The notes below the pieces were generated by a model. It did no database searches. It worked only from the letters and a program-made list of their open reading frames with translations, and was not told where the DNA came from. DNA of 64,000 nt from Mytilinidion resinicola (lineage: Eukaryota; Ascomycota; Dothideomycetes; Mytilinidiales; Mytilinidiaceae). The stretch's first letter is position 1. Each line of letters starts with the position of its first letter. Below are positions 35,403 through 47,800 of this stretch, piece after piece. The stretch is from the NCBI RefSeq assembly GCF_010093595.1, contig NW_022985444.1, positions 1 through 64,000 of the forward strand, read 5' to 3'. Both the position numbers and the translations under genes were made by a program.

Positions 35403-38279
35403 GACGGTGGTGTGTGTGGTTGTCGAAGGGGGGTGTGCATTCGTAGTGTTGTTGTCATCAGTGCGAGCGGCGCTATAAATACTTGGGCGGCTCGTAGATT
35501 TTGTTTTGCTCACCACTCGCCCCTAACTGTGGTGAATGCAATGGGTCGCAGTGAATACTGTTGGAGAGTAGTAGACGCTTGTCCAGCGTGGTGATCACGA
35601 ACTTGTATCTAGCTCGTTTATTGTTAGTGAAAAGATCAAGAGGGGGGAGTTTCATACCTGGAGGAGCCTAACACCTGATGTCACGACGACAACCTTAAAC
35701 GTATCTAGACCTCTGCCCTCACGGCAGCTTTGTTTTGCTTAGGACGAAGTCTTGTCGAGGGAACCTAGGTATTGTGCGACCGTTCTATGCAATAAGGGCA
35801 TCGTAAACGTAATCTACTGAGGGGTTTGACTGGCAGTGATTGCCTCCTCTCAGGTAAAGACTTCGATATGGGACTGGGCATTTCCTCCTATTTTCGAAAT
35901 CTTAGTTAAAGTCCCCAACGGCATTATTAGGGCTGGACACAGCAGTAGCACATAAGTCGGTACACTCGTTTTTGCCATAACACTCGAACTCTTTTCTAAG
36001 TTTCGATATGTCGAATACCCGACACTGCGGTCAGATGATCTTTTTCAAGTGCTGGATTACAGGCTATTACGTGCTGTCTACAAATGACCAACTTGTCCGA
36101 ATATCTTTCGATACGCCAGGACACTTCGGACAGCGACAACTGAATGTACACAGACTTTGGTCTAGAAAGTATACCTTCTGGGCTACCTGGCGCAATCCTG
36201 ATCCACTTCTACCCATCAAGCTGCGTTTCGGCGAGGGCTGGTGAATTGCGGCGGGCATTCTAGCTTCGACAAGAGTTTGGTGTGAAGGCGGATATAGTCA
36301 CTGGATGATCATATGTATTAGAGGCTCTGATAGGGATGAAGTGATGTCAAGAGTCGGGGACGATGGTAAGTGGACGGGATAAGGTTTGGGCGACGACGCG
36401 ATGTAAGGGACTAGGACTCGCACGTGACATTGAAAATCAATCCTTACTTTAGGGATTAAAAATACGGCGAGGTGAGTATGATGCTCTGATAGGCATCTTT
36501 GATTCTGTGCTATGGATGAAAAAATGGTCTTAGTCCGTAGGGTCGATGATTTTGATGCAGGCACGTGACTTAGGGACTTGATATGGCGTACATTGAGGAA
36601 GTCGAGCTAAAGCGTACTCGAGACGGCTTCAAAAGGTCTGGAAATAGCCAAGTTTGTATCTTCCGTAAAAAATTGACATGAAGGGCGCCACTGCTCTTTT
36701 AAATCGTTCCCACAGCCGTTGATGTCGAAATAATCTCCTCCGCTCGATAGCACTTCCTGACGTATCATGACGATGATACCGGCATGTCCCATGCCGCTTG
36801 CCACCGTAAACCTGATTAATGCGAAGGAGCGAAGCAGGCAGCCCACTGAAGTATGGCAAAGGAACGTCTTCGTTGCCTTCTTTTCATCTAGCTCGTTTTG
36901 CTTCCACGGAGCCTCGTATCCCTCCATACTTCGGCCCTTTCATCCAGCTCGCGTTGCATGATGTTTTCTCTAGGGCTGCAGCACTTCTCGTCGTCTTCTT
37001 CCTTAGCGCCATATCTCGACTTCGGTGAGCTTCAGCCAAGGTACGCAGCTCCACAGGCTGAGTATCTGTCATCGGCAGATGAGGCGTTGCGAACACGCTA
37101 TCGTCTGGAGATTGTGGAACTGTAGCAAACAACCAGGGCATATTCGAGAAGGGCATCTAAGTTTGGGTCAAGCGGATGGGAGATCGAAACTTTCCCACAT
37201 ATCGAGACATTCTAGTACCTGGTTACTGCCTAATAACTGATGAGACTCCGCTGTGTTGGTAGTCATCTCGACACATAGGCTACGTGAGAGATGGCCATCT
37301 CCCACAGCTTCAAGCCGCCGAGGACTGGGCCGACGCTTCCGACAACCTCCCCAGAACCGTCAAGCAGACGGCAATAGATCTCGCTGTACTTCCAGCGTTC
37401 TTGATGTTTCTCGACGAATGCGACACCAAATTCCAAACACGGTTCTGGGATATTACATTGATGAGTATCGAGATGTACCTCCAACATCTGGTCGAGGGCC
37501 TCATTGCTGAGAAGATCACCACGAAAATTGTTGCAACATTGCCTGAGGGTCAGTCATGTTTGATCGTAAACCACACAGCTGAGGTGATGTATGCTAGCAG
37601 GTTGATGACGGAGAGCAACCCAAGCCTGTTCCTGAAGGGATATCTGGAGAATGTGATGGCAAAGTACAATGCACGAGAAACTTGAGGATAAGAGGGTATT
37701 CAAGAAAAACCACAGTGATTACTAGGGAAAGATGGTCGACTAGATGTCTAAACCCGCTAGGGTATATCATATTGGAATGGAGTCTGCGAGCCGGAGAGCG
37801 CGGTGGATACCTAGACGGCGGACGAAGGCGGGCCGTTTCGTGGCGGTCGACAGATCGCCTAGAATATTTGCTCTTAATTTCCTTTCATTAGCAACATTTA
37901 TTGCTGGCATGCGACGACTCTTGATCTGCTTTGCGGACTTTCCCTACAAAGGTGAATTTGTGAGCGGGTGCCAGGGGAAGCTCTAGGGATACTTCGCAGG
38001 GCTCAATGCAGCACGATATCACCACGGGGCTCCTTACAAATAGGGAGTTACTAGATCAATGCTTTAAGATGTATGAACTGCTAACGTTAGTGATTATGTA
38101 CTTGAAGGCCGTGACGTTAGTTAATAAAATACGGAATGCTGAATAATCGCGGAGCTTGTAACTAACTAGTTACAAAGTAACATCCCATTTTCATACAGGT
38201 CGTGAACTTCAACGCCGCGTCTCTCTACCTACATCATCACTTTTCTTCGCTAGCGAAGCCTCGATGCGCCACTCTCTGG
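35403..38279. other. Long intergenic region with only weak open frames
   Basis: The longest frame is 37284-37685 (+, 133 codons). The opposite strand at 37263-37487 is also open and looks about as protein-like, so neither is convincing. A minus frame at 36607-36927 shows no domain. CACGTG boxes occur near 36421 and 36562. Composition is normal and not RIPped. It may hold an older decayed gene around 36.6-37.7 kb. Confidence 0.4.
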
Positions 38280-39719
38280 ATGCGCGCCATTCATAGCCCC
38301 CTCCTTCGAAAGTCCGTCTGTTCAACATGGCATCTTCGACCGCTTCTCGCTGCGCAATGGCTCTGCTCCCTCCATCGCGATCATGTCCGCGGCTTCAGCC
38401 TCTACAAGCTCTCCCGGGCGAAAACAACACTCGGAACGCACGGTGTCAAAGCATACACGCCCTTCCGGCCGCCTCAGCTGTCTGAAGACATGACTGTCCT
38501 CCTATCCGACAAGCGCAAAGGACAGACACAGACAGGCGAGCAGCAAAAACCAGACTCCCTATTGAAGCTTGGGGACACACTCACCGTGTCCAAACTCGAT
38601 GAAACGATCACCCCGGGCTCGTTTCTGCTGCCAAAGGAAACTAACTCGGGTTGGTCAACCTGCTGGCAGACGCCTGATCCCAACCTTACATCGCTACAAT
38701 ACGAGCTGCGCGAGCTCGAGCCTGCCAAGCCGACGAAACCGAAGAAGAGGACACAGGCATATGCAGAAATACAGCTCCAGTTCACGTCACCGGTCTCGTA
38801 TTACCATACTCGCCTACGCGCCGCCGCCCTGTTCCTCGAGCAAAATCGAATCGTCGAGATCCACGTCCGCGTCCCGAACCAAGCCCTTGGGAAGTCCGTC
38901 GGAAAAGACAACAACACCAGAAACGATGCCGCATTTGAATGGTTCTGGAGCACCAGACCCCATCTCTGGCCTAGCATCATGCTGAAAGCGATGCCGAAGG
39001 GGACATACTTCAAGATCAATCCGTATATTGGGAGGAATGAGGTCGCCTGGGTCTTCGCATGTTCACGTCCAGAGGAAGGTGACGGAAAAGCATCGTCGCC
39101 GCGATCGAATTCCACGATAAAGGTCGAGAAGATGCGACAGAAACAAGAAGCGCTGGACATGGAGGGCAAAGGAGTACCTGCAGCACCCGAGCGAAAGGCG
39201 ATCATAAGGGTAATCAAAAAGCGGATGAGGGATGGAGAAGAGCTCACCGAAGCAGATATCCCCTTGTGGTACAAGGCCACATGGAGGTCAGGGATGAAAC
39301 GCCGAGCACAAAAACGTGAAAAGATGGAAGCGCGCATCATAAAGAAGCTCAAAACGTTGGAGGAGAGAGAAAATCGGATGGACGCATCGAAAAGCGTCAA
39401 GGATGCGAATGTGGACAGAGCGGGAGTGGGACTATCGCGGAATGAGACAGGTCAAGGACAAGAACCCCTGGTGAGGTTCACGAAGGAGGACAAGACGGCA
39501 ACTAAGGGCGTGCAGGGGATTCAGAATGGCGAAAAGGAGATTGAGGCAGTACGTATTGCGGCGGAGAGGCTGCACAAGGGAGTGACTGAGGAGAGGAAGA
39601 TGGCAATGAAGAGCGTAAAGGTGATCCAGGATGGCGAAAAGGAGATTGAGGCGTTGCGTATTGCGGCGGAGAGGCTGCGTAAGGGGGCGACGAAGGTGAA
39701 TGGAAGTCACACGCCCTAG
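38280..39719 (+). CDS. Basic protein with mitochondrial-type leader, possibly IF3-like
   Basis: The frame is open from before 38202, but the first ATG is at 38280, giving 479 residues. Residues 1-50 are rich in Arg/Leu/Ser and lack acids, as in mitochondrial presequences. Around residues 165-205 the stretch A-E-I-Q-L-Q-F then L-R-A-A-A-L-F-L-E-Q-N-R-I-V-E-I-H-V-R-V has the beta-helix-beta pattern of the C-terminal domain of translation initiation factor IF3 (inference from pattern). The second half is highly charged and probably coiled coil. It ends in two near-identical ~38-residue repeats (about 39490-39590 and 39610-39705) built around Q-x-G-E-K-E-I-E-A and R-I-A-A-E-R-L. One exon, no stops. 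The role is unproven; a mitochondrial ribosome or translation function is the best guess. Confidence 0.6.
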   Translation: MRAIHSPLLRKSVCSTWHLRPLLAAQWLCSLHRDHVRGFSLYKLSRAKTTLGTHGVKAYTPFRPPQLSEDMTVLLSDKRKGQTQTGEQQKPDSLLKLGDTLTVSKLDETITPGSFLLPKETNSGWSTCWQTPDPNLTSLQYELRELEPAKPTKPKKRTQAYAEIQLQFTSPVSYYHTRLRAAALFLEQNRIVEIHVRVPNQALGKSVGKDNNTRNDAAFEWFWSTRPHLWPSIMLKAMPKGTYFKINPYIGRNEVAWVFACSRPEEGDGKASSPRSNSTIKVEKMRQKQEALDMEGKGVPAAPERKAIIRVIKKRMRDGEELTEADIPLWYKATWRSGMKRRAQKREKMEARIIKKLKTLEERENRMDASKSVKDANVDRAGVGLSRNETGQGQEPLVRFTKEDKTATKGVQGIQNGEKEIEAVRIAAERLHKGVTEERKMAMKSVKVIQDGEKEIEALRIAAERLRKGATKVNGSHTP

Positions 39720-40649
39720 ACAGCTTGAGGGAAGGTCCAAACTACTGATATACTATCTCATCTCCTCTCATGAAGCGATATCAAGCAAATCGATACCCGC
39801 GGAATCAGATCAACTGCGAAATGCTTTAAACTTTACCATACCAGCCATCTTCCGTACCCCCTTCGGTCATCTAAGCATGGAAAGAGCACGTACTGAGGTT
39901 GTATCACTGATTCTATCTTGCACCAAAACATTTCTCACCAGAATGAGGGTTTGCAGGAAATCAGATGACGAAATCGATTCAATCCGATGCACACGCCTAG
40001 ACGAGAGGCGTTATGACAGCCCACATGGTACGAAATCCTAATCAGGAAGAGAGCCTTTGCGTTATAGACTAGAGGTAGGTGCGTCACATGAGTCGCGTTG
40101 CGCTTTACCATGATTTGTCAGTGTGGCGTCCCGTGAAAACGCAGATATCGCGCGCCGCCTGGTCATCTAGACTAAGAAAATCAGAAGCAACTCGAGTTAA
40201 TACTCTCCAATCATCATCATCTAGAAGAGTATTGCATGTAAGACTGAAAGTACATTGAACACTAGAGAAACGCAGAAGAGACCAGCGACGTATTTTCCTT
40301 GTATAATTCCCTAGCCATCCCGCCGAATCCGAAACGTCTTCGTCTTCTCAGCGACCACGACCCTGCTAACGTCCAGGACGGTAGACGCATTCACTCTCAC
40401 AGACCTCGAGCAGTAGTAGTCATTCTCCGCCATCCTCCTACGTATGGGGCCACGCACCCTAGAATTTCGCCCGAATCTGCCCCAGAAGTCTCGATCAGCT
40501 CATCTATCCCTCTGCGTATATCCAGCTCCGTGCTCCTATGAAGTGCTCAGCCTCCTCTTCGAAAGCACTCCCTCGTCAAGATTGTACCCTTCATAAGAAA
40601 GCAGCGGGCATTTTTGCATTGATTACAACTACGATACAATCCCTTCTAT
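39720..40649. other. Intergenic, no gene seen
   Basis: Convergent spacer between the preceding plus-strand gene and the tyrosinase. Short frames on both strands carry no recognisable motif, and no repeats or transposon ends were found. Confidence 0.55.
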
Positions 40650-41909
40650 CTAGACGTACATATAACAGTACTCATTCCCGACCGTCAGCATCGCATGCCC
40701 AATTGGCAAATCCCCTCCTGCCGGCGCGCCCATCCTCATCACGCTCTCTAGCGTTGCGTCCTCACTCGGCGGCACATTCGCTACTGTCACCGTCCCATCC
40801 AACGCGCCCCTTCGCCCTCCGATATCCTGTCCCTGCCAGATCGTCCACAGTCGATCAATCTGGGCATGGTGCAGGAAGAACAGTGGCTCGTTAGGCGAGC
40901 TGTACGTGTCGCCACCGTCGCCACCGAGGAAGTTGTGTCCGCTGATGTGTACGCCTGTGGGATGCTCCAGCTGTGGCCGGAACTCGACGATGGACCTCGT
41001 CCGCAAGAGCGAAGCGATGGCCTCGTATGTCATGTTGCCTGTGACGGAGGGTTGATGGAAGTCGCGCTTTAGACAGCGGGGGTTGTACTGGGTTCCGAAC
41101 TTGTTGTTTGGGATATCGTTGTACGATGGAGACACAGGACCGAGATGGAGTGTCATATCTGCAAACGGGCCGTCCTTGACGCAGCCGCCCCCTGTGCCCG
41201 TGACGCGTGGAACAGTGACGCCTGGGGCTGGGAGCCCAACCAAGGGTGAGGTTGCGTTTAGGTGATGTGGGATGTATTTGCCGTTTGATCCAAATGCGGC
41301 GGGACCGGGACCGAAAACGGGGCTCGAAGTCAGGTTATTGGAGTGCCGCGCCCAATCCCAGTAGGGAAGGTATCCACTGTACCCGCACTCGTTTCGTAGA
41401 GCTTGCTCCCAGGACCAGATGAATTGCCGATGCCAGGGGAGCAGCAGGCCGGAGAGGTGGATGAAGTTGGTGACGTTGATGTGGGCGTAGACAAAGTCGT
41501 CAAGACGGTTGCGGGCGCCAGGGGCGAGGGAAGAAGGCGTGAGAGAGGGGAGAGTAGTCATGCATTTGACGGCGGAGATATAGGAGAGACGTTCCGGGGT
41601 CGAGAGGTCATCCCAGGGCCGGCGGACTACGACATTTGATGTTGTGCAGGTGGAGTAAGGATCGTGATGGAGGAAGGACTGCGTGTTCGACTCGTAAGTC
41701 TTTTGGAAGTCCGAGACGACAGATTCGACGTTTGAGGACGTGGCTTTGGAAGTGGGCTTGGGGCTGGGTCTGGATGACGAAAAGAGCTTTTGAAAGGCAG
41801 AGACGAGGAACGAGGAGTGTGCGGACTCGCAAACCAGTGCTGGCGCTGCCGATGAAAATCCTAGGAAACAGAAAAGCGTCCCAATGATGCTATAACGAAG
41901 AACCAGCAT
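40650..41909 (-). CDS. Secreted tyrosinase (type-3 copper monooxygenase)
   Basis: A single 419-codon exon with ATG at 41909. Residues 1-21 form a signal peptide (hydrophobic core, cleavage likely after SSA), so the product should enter the secretory pathway. The central tyrosinase domain has the CuA histidines His143 (YAHIN), His151 (IHLSG) and His160 (PWHRQFIW) and the CuB histidines His321 and His325 (VHISGHNFLGG) and the HH pair 347-348 (FFLHHAQIDRLW). PYWDW and several N-x-S/T sites are also present. Tyrosinases oxidise phenols to o-quinones, in melanin or secondary metabolite pathways; the substrate is unknown. It ends YCYMYV without the long C-terminal shield domain of larger fungal tyrosinases. 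Everything needed appears intact despite the transposon-rich surroundings. Confidence 0.95.
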   Translation of the reverse strand: MLVLRYSIIGTLFCFLGFSSAAPALVCESAHSSFLVSAFQKLFSSSRPSPKPTSKATSSNVESVVSDFQKTYESNTQSFLHHDPYSTCTTSNVVVRRPWDDLSTPERLSYISAVKCMTTLPSLTPSSLAPGARNRLDDFVYAHINVTNFIHLSGLLLPWHRQFIWSWEQALRNECGYSGYLPYWDWARHSNNLTSSPVFGPGPAAFGSNGKYIPHHLNATSPLVGLPAPGVTVPRVTGTGGGCVKDGPFADMTLHLGPVSPSYNDIPNNKFGTQYNPRCLKRDFHQPSVTGNMTYEAIASLLRTRSIVEFRPQLEHPTGVHISGHNFLGGDGGDTYSSPNEPLFFLHHAQIDRLWTIWQGQDIGGRRGALDGTVTVANVPPSEDATLESVMRMGAPAGGDLPIGHAMLTVGNEYCYMYV

Positions 41910-43327
41910 CTTAGGTAGATAACGAATCGCAAGCCTGAAAGTATTGAACTAGCATGTAGATACTGGGTCCCGGAACGGACTCTGGGATGAAATCATTCGA
42001 AACATGAGGGCGCGAGAAGAAGTGTCTTAGAGCTTATATGAGGTCAAGCATTACCGGCTTCATCTGAGCCTGCGGGCTTCTCAATGGAGTCGCAAAGTGT
42101 GCTAGTATACTAGACTTCCAGATGGAGTAATAGCCGGACTACTCCTAGAAACATTCACGAGTGTCGCTATAAAGGCAAGAGTTCAGTAGATCGGCGCTCA
42201 GACTCTCCAATTGGTCCATCGGTGCCCGAGACGGTGGATATCCCGGGCATAGATGGCTTTACTCGATTCGCTCCTCTGTGGGGTTTTTATTATGGAAGCA
42301 TTACTAACGGGCTCCGTAGATTGCTTGTGGGAGGTGAAGCTGACCTGTGTGTATGAGCGTATCACGTGCGAATTGATGTACAAGAGGAGAGGCGGAGGCG
42401 AAACTGCGTGATCTCGAGGGGCAATGTAGCTCCCGATGGTTCGCAGAGTTCATATGAACTCAACTAATGGATTGCCTAGACCATGAAACTGCTCGTAAAG
42501 TTTGTTGGGTCTATATTCCGAAAGACGAAATGACCTACGCGGTGGTGCTTATCACGTAGTTCCCAGGCAATAATACATGTTCCGGCAGGACTGCAATCTC
42601 GACCAATAGATCCAAGCCCACAGAAAGATCCCGAAGTATTCCATCCATACTGATGGATAAACAGGGTCATATCATCTTCGAAAGCTCGGACTAGTCCCGT
42701 GCGAGCGTGTTTGGCAGCGCCTTCGTTAGCCGTGATGCTTCCAAATTCACAGAATTCGCGCTCTCCTGCTGCCCATCTAACAAACCTTCACCGACCGCCG
42801 CATTGCGGCTACGCTTTCGAATGAAGCCTTCTTGCTTGGATGCTATTACCGTCGGTGTGCTGTTTGACGGAGTACGTATTCTTAGCCAGCTAGCCTACGG
42901 AGTATGGTACGGTTAGCTCGGCTACCTTGATATAGAACACGGTTCCTATACTTAGCCCTCACAGTTCTACGGTACGGCTACGTAAGCCTCCACACACACA
43001 GGGTATATATACGGCGTACGTAGCCTAGATAGATGCTCATCCAATACATCACTTACCTCGTTCAATGCATTGTTTCACCTCCATCCTCACTGTTCTCCAA
43101 CCTCTAGCTAACCTCTCGTGATGCGCTCACCGAACATCAGCTCCCAGCTCTATCAACTTTTGACGCAGCAAGCTTAGCGAACCCACCTCCGAAATGCTAG
43201 ACGGGTAGCGAGTTCTAGCGCTCGGGCGAGAGAGGCGTGCGTTGTTCGGCGTACTCCCTTCCATTCTACTCGCTCATCTCCAGCACCATCTCTCTCGTCA
43301 CGAAAACCATTACGATCAATCGATTCT
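41910..43327. other. Intergenic: tyrosinase promoter and upstream region of RNase H-like gene
   Basis: This divergent spacer has no protein-like frames. A GGGTATATATACGG box near 43008 lies about 310 bp before the ATG at 43328 and could be a TATA element for that gene. CACGTG occurs near 42364. The right part (42880-43020) is rich in short TACGG/CTACG words. Confidence 0.45.
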
Positions 43328-44034
43328 ATGTCTTCTCATACTCCCGCCGCCATGGATGCAGAGAATCAATATCTAGACAGCCACCCACTGACGTTAGCTC
43401 AGCCTGAAACTGGCATGCAGCGCGTAGCTCGAATGGCGGGAGAATTGCGTCGAAGCAAACGTCAAGCGCGCGAACTTGCAAGAGCTGCAGATCCTGATCA
43501 CCAAGCTCGGATCCTCGCAAAGCGCGCTCAGAGCTTCGACCCGGAGCGTCAACGCATTAAGGAGGCCCGTAAAGCCCGCCAGCGTGAAAGAGCAAAGGAT
43601 CCCCAGCGCGCGAAAAGTAAGGCTATGAAAAAGGTCTACCGCAGCGAAGCAAAAGAAGCGCCCAAGAATCGCATACGAGTTTCATGAAGGCATCATCGGT
43701 GTCGGTCTACAAAAGCGCAAGTTTGCTGGTCAAATCATCGACACCGCGGAAGACTCCATCAACCAATCTCTCTTATACGAGAGCTTGCCGCCGTCGCAGC
43801 GAACCGAGATCCTCTTCTGGACTTGGTTCCGTCCACAACAAAATGCCACGTCCTGGCGTCATGGGCACTGCTATCGTCCGACAGAACCCAATCAACTACA
43901 ACTTCCTCGCAACTGAGTTTCCCCTCGGCTACAATGTCGGGGAGTCTGCGGACGCTGAGATCTTTGCCATCACTGCTGCGTTGGGAATGGCTTTGGACTT
44001 GGTGCAGCAGGGATTGAGAGCCCCAGTCGTCATA

Positions 44035-44074
44035 ACGTCCCTCGCTACAGGTCGAGAAACACCCCGCGCCGAGA
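44035..44074 (+). repeat. Left terminal inverted repeat of the NLR element
   Basis: Forty bases starting ACGTCCCTCGCTACAGG and ending GCGCCGAGA. They match the reverse complement of 48774-48813 at 37 positions; all three differences are transitions. Confidence 0.9.
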
Positions 44075-44858
44075 AATATAAGGGGTACTTCAACTTCAAG
44101 CAACTTAAAACTGCGTACATGTTCAGATTCGCGCCAAGTCTATATAAGTTATACGCTATAGCTAGTCCTTAACATTGATTAGCCTTTCTTTTGAAAAATT
44201 ACGTCCTGCATCGTCGCCTGCGTCCTCATTTAGAGAGAGCCTTAATTTCTAGCGAAACAGACTTCCATTCCTATAGAACCACTATTAAGCTCTTACTATT
44301 CTACAATACCTATAAACAGGGTTATCTAAGCCAAAGAATCTTCCTATAATACTTGAAAATCACTATTAGCCTTATATATATTATAGGGCGCATTTTCACA
44401 CAAGATTGCCATCCCTATCGGTACTTCCAACCCTAGCGATTTCCAATCTCGGCTAGTTTAGGCTAATTCTATATTACTTACATTAAGATTACGATGTAAT
44501 TTACAAGTTATATAACATGCTAAGCTTGTAGCTTCTGGTTAGTTATGTATATAGCTGTGCTTAACGCCCAAAATTAAGAGAGACTTAGCTCGGCAAGTTA
44601 TAGCAACTGCCAGCCTTACTCCGCCACGCCCAATATGCAGCCACGCCCAGCCCTCTTTTATACTATTGTTCTGCGATATATTCTTCTATCTTCTAGTCTC
44701 CTATAAAGGCACCCACCTTGACAATAATAACCGCGGCTCTCGACAGCGCCAACTCCTACCCTTTACGCGTGGATGAACAGCGGTGCCTATATTAATCATT
44801 TGCGTTTAGCCCCCCTATCTCAGCTTACTGCTAACCTATCGACCCTCCTCACGTTGCG

Positions 44859-47800
44859 ATGCGGCTCCTCCAGCGCGGTGATAAAAACAAGCTTAGCTTC
44901 ACTAAGGACCTAGTCGGCGACAACGAAGTCCCGCCTTACGCAATACTCTCGCATACCTAGTAAGAGGGTTAAGAGGTGACCTTTAATAACTGGATAAATG
45001 GCCGCACGAAGAGCAAGGCAGGCTATAACAAGATCCTGTTCTGCGCACAGCAGGCTGAGCGCGACGGGTTATACTATTTTTAGGTAGACACCTGCTGCAT
45101 TAATAAGGCAGACCACGTTAAGCTTTAGAATACAATTAACTCTATATTTCGCTGGTACTAGAATACAGCTAAGTGCTACGTCTATCTGTCGGACGTGTTA
45201 ATAACAAAGCGGAAAGCTTGCAGCAGCAGAAGCTTTTAATTTTCCTGGGAGCCAGCTTTTCGAGTGAGCCGATGGTTCAGGCGGGGTTGGACCCTATAAA
45301 AGCTCCTCGCGCCGCGTTCTATCACGTTCTTCTTAGAAAAGGGCAAACCTCTAGGTAATAAGCAAAGTCTAGAGCAGTAGATCTATAAAATAACAGGCAT
45401 CGCTATTAAAGCCCTCTAAGGCATGTCTCTGCTTAGCTTTAGCATTAATAAGCAACTACTATAGGCAAAGAACCGTTAAACAACACGCAAAGAGGATAAA
45501 GCATACTATCTACTTAGTATTTTTGGCATCTTTATACCACTTATCTATAGTAAAGGAGAAGATAACGCATTTAGACAGCTCCGAGACAAGATTAATAAAG
45601 CTACGGATAATCTTCCAGCACAATACCTTTCTAGGTTGCCAACTGCCGAAGGCGCTTTCTTTAACTCCCGTATAGAAGAACATAACTTAATATACCTCCC
45701 GAATATATATACTAAGTTACTGCGTTATATATATAGCTGGGCAAACGATAAAAACAGCAAACTAATATTCTGGCTAAATAGCGCGGCAGGCACAGAAAAG
45801 TCTACAATTGCGCGTACTATTGCGCGGGCCTTCGCCGACTAATAATAACTAGGAGCCAGCTTCTTCTTTAAGAGAGGCGAGGGGAAGCGCAGCAACGCTA
45901 CTTAATTCTTTACTATAATTGCTATATAGCTAGCTTGTCGTGTATTAGAGTTAGGACCTGGAATTAAGAAGGCGATTAAAGCTAATCCAGCTATATATAA
46001 GAAGACTCTAAAGGATTAATTTAAAAAGCTAATCCTCCGTCCACTTTTAGAAGTAGTATATTCACCAGCCTTAGTACTACTTGTTGTAATAAACGCGTTA
46101 GATAAATACGAGCAAGATAGTAATATATAAGTAATCTTCTAGCTCCTTTTATAAATAAGGGATTTTAAGTCGGTATTATTACGGGTTTTTATAACAAGCT
46201 AACTAGAACTGTATATCCGCCTAGGATTTAAATAATTGCCTAATAGTATATTTAAAGACCTAATCCTGTATAAAGTTGTAAAACAAACAATTTAATATAA
46301 TATAAGCGTCTATTTCGAGTATAAACTTAGATAAGTATAGGAAGAACAATTATTATCTTTAGGTTGGCCGAGACCGGATTAAGTTAAAGCGCTAGTAGAA
46401 TAAGCAGTTCTACTATTTATCTTTACTGCTATAGCATGTTAATATATTAGCGATTGGCGTAATAATCCGAAAAAACGCCTAGAGATTATCCTAGGGTATT
46501 AGAAGGTAAAAGTCTTAAAACTTAACGCAATATATCTCTCTATACTTAATTAGCTATTCGATAAAAAAGATAAGGAAGATAGAGAGAAATAGGTATACAA
46601 GTTTCGGGATATTATAGGAAGTATAGTAGTACTAGAAACTCCACTTTCTACTATATTACTTGCTCGCCTTCTTTATATATCTAAGGATAATATTAGTTGC
46701 TAACTAGATTTCCTATACTCTATTCTATATATACTAAACCGCGATAATATACCTATACAGCTTCTACACCTATTATTCCGCGAATTCCTTATTAATGCGT
46801 TAAAAAAGGAGAAGAGCCTGTTCTAGGTAGATAAGAGGGCGATATATAAAAGGTTAGCGTTTTATTGCCTTTAACTTATATCCGGCCCTAACGGCCTACA
46901 ACAAAATATATACAACTTATAGCCTAGGACTTTAAGAAGTAAGGTTAATAAAGGAAAAATTATAACCTACCTATTGCCTAAGTTGTAGTATACTTGCCGT
47001 TACTAGGTGTATTACCTTAAGTAGAGCTAGCGTTTTATTAGTAATAAGGCTACTGCAGATATATTCCTTTAGAAACACTTCCTTTACTAGCTTAAAGTAA
47101 TAAGTCTAATTAGAGATATAAACAAATATATTTCCTTATTAGAAACACTTTCTACGCTAGTTAAGGTAAGGCTTCTACTTTTTCTAATATTTTATTATAC
47201 TAACGTGCAATATAGGTATTAAATAGTGCTCTTTCTGCATTTCTCTATAACGCTTAATAATTTACTCTTTAATTCCGATATATACTCTAAGATGCTCCTC
47301 TATAAATATATTCCTCGGCTCTTATATTTGCCCCAGAAGCAAGTATAGTACGGAAAGCTTTTGTAGACGAAATGCCAGGGTGGATTAAGTTATTGTTAAA
47401 ACGGGAAGACGACTGGGATGCTTGCCGCAGCGTGCTCGAGGGCCATACCTCCTGCGTCAACGCCGTCGCCTTCTCGCCAGACGGCCAGCTGGTCGCGTCC
47501 GCCTCTCACGACAACACAGTGCGGGTGTGGGAGGCGGCGACGGGGTCGTGCCGCAGCGTGCTCGAGGGCTATACCTCCTGCGTCAGCGCTGTCGCCTTCT
47601 CGCCAGACGGCCAGCTGGTCGCGTCCGCCTCTCACGACAACACAGTGCGGGTGTGGGAGGCGGCGACGGGGTCGTGCCGCAGCGTGCTCGAGGGCCATAC
47701 CTCCTGCGTCAACGCCGTCGCCTTCTCGCCAGACGGCCAGCTGGTCGCGTCCGCCTCTCACGACAACACGGTGCGGGTGTGGGAGGCGGCGACGGGGTCG

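Noticed and set aside
37284..37685. A 133-codon plus-strand gene
   Set aside because: The opposite strand is equally open and protein-like, no domain is visible on either, and no splice or start context decides. Left as an uncertain spacer.
43684..44172. A separate 162-codon gene
   Set aside because: It begins in the wrong frame for the conserved part and runs through the left inverted repeat of the NLR element; it is part of the broken RNase H-like gene.
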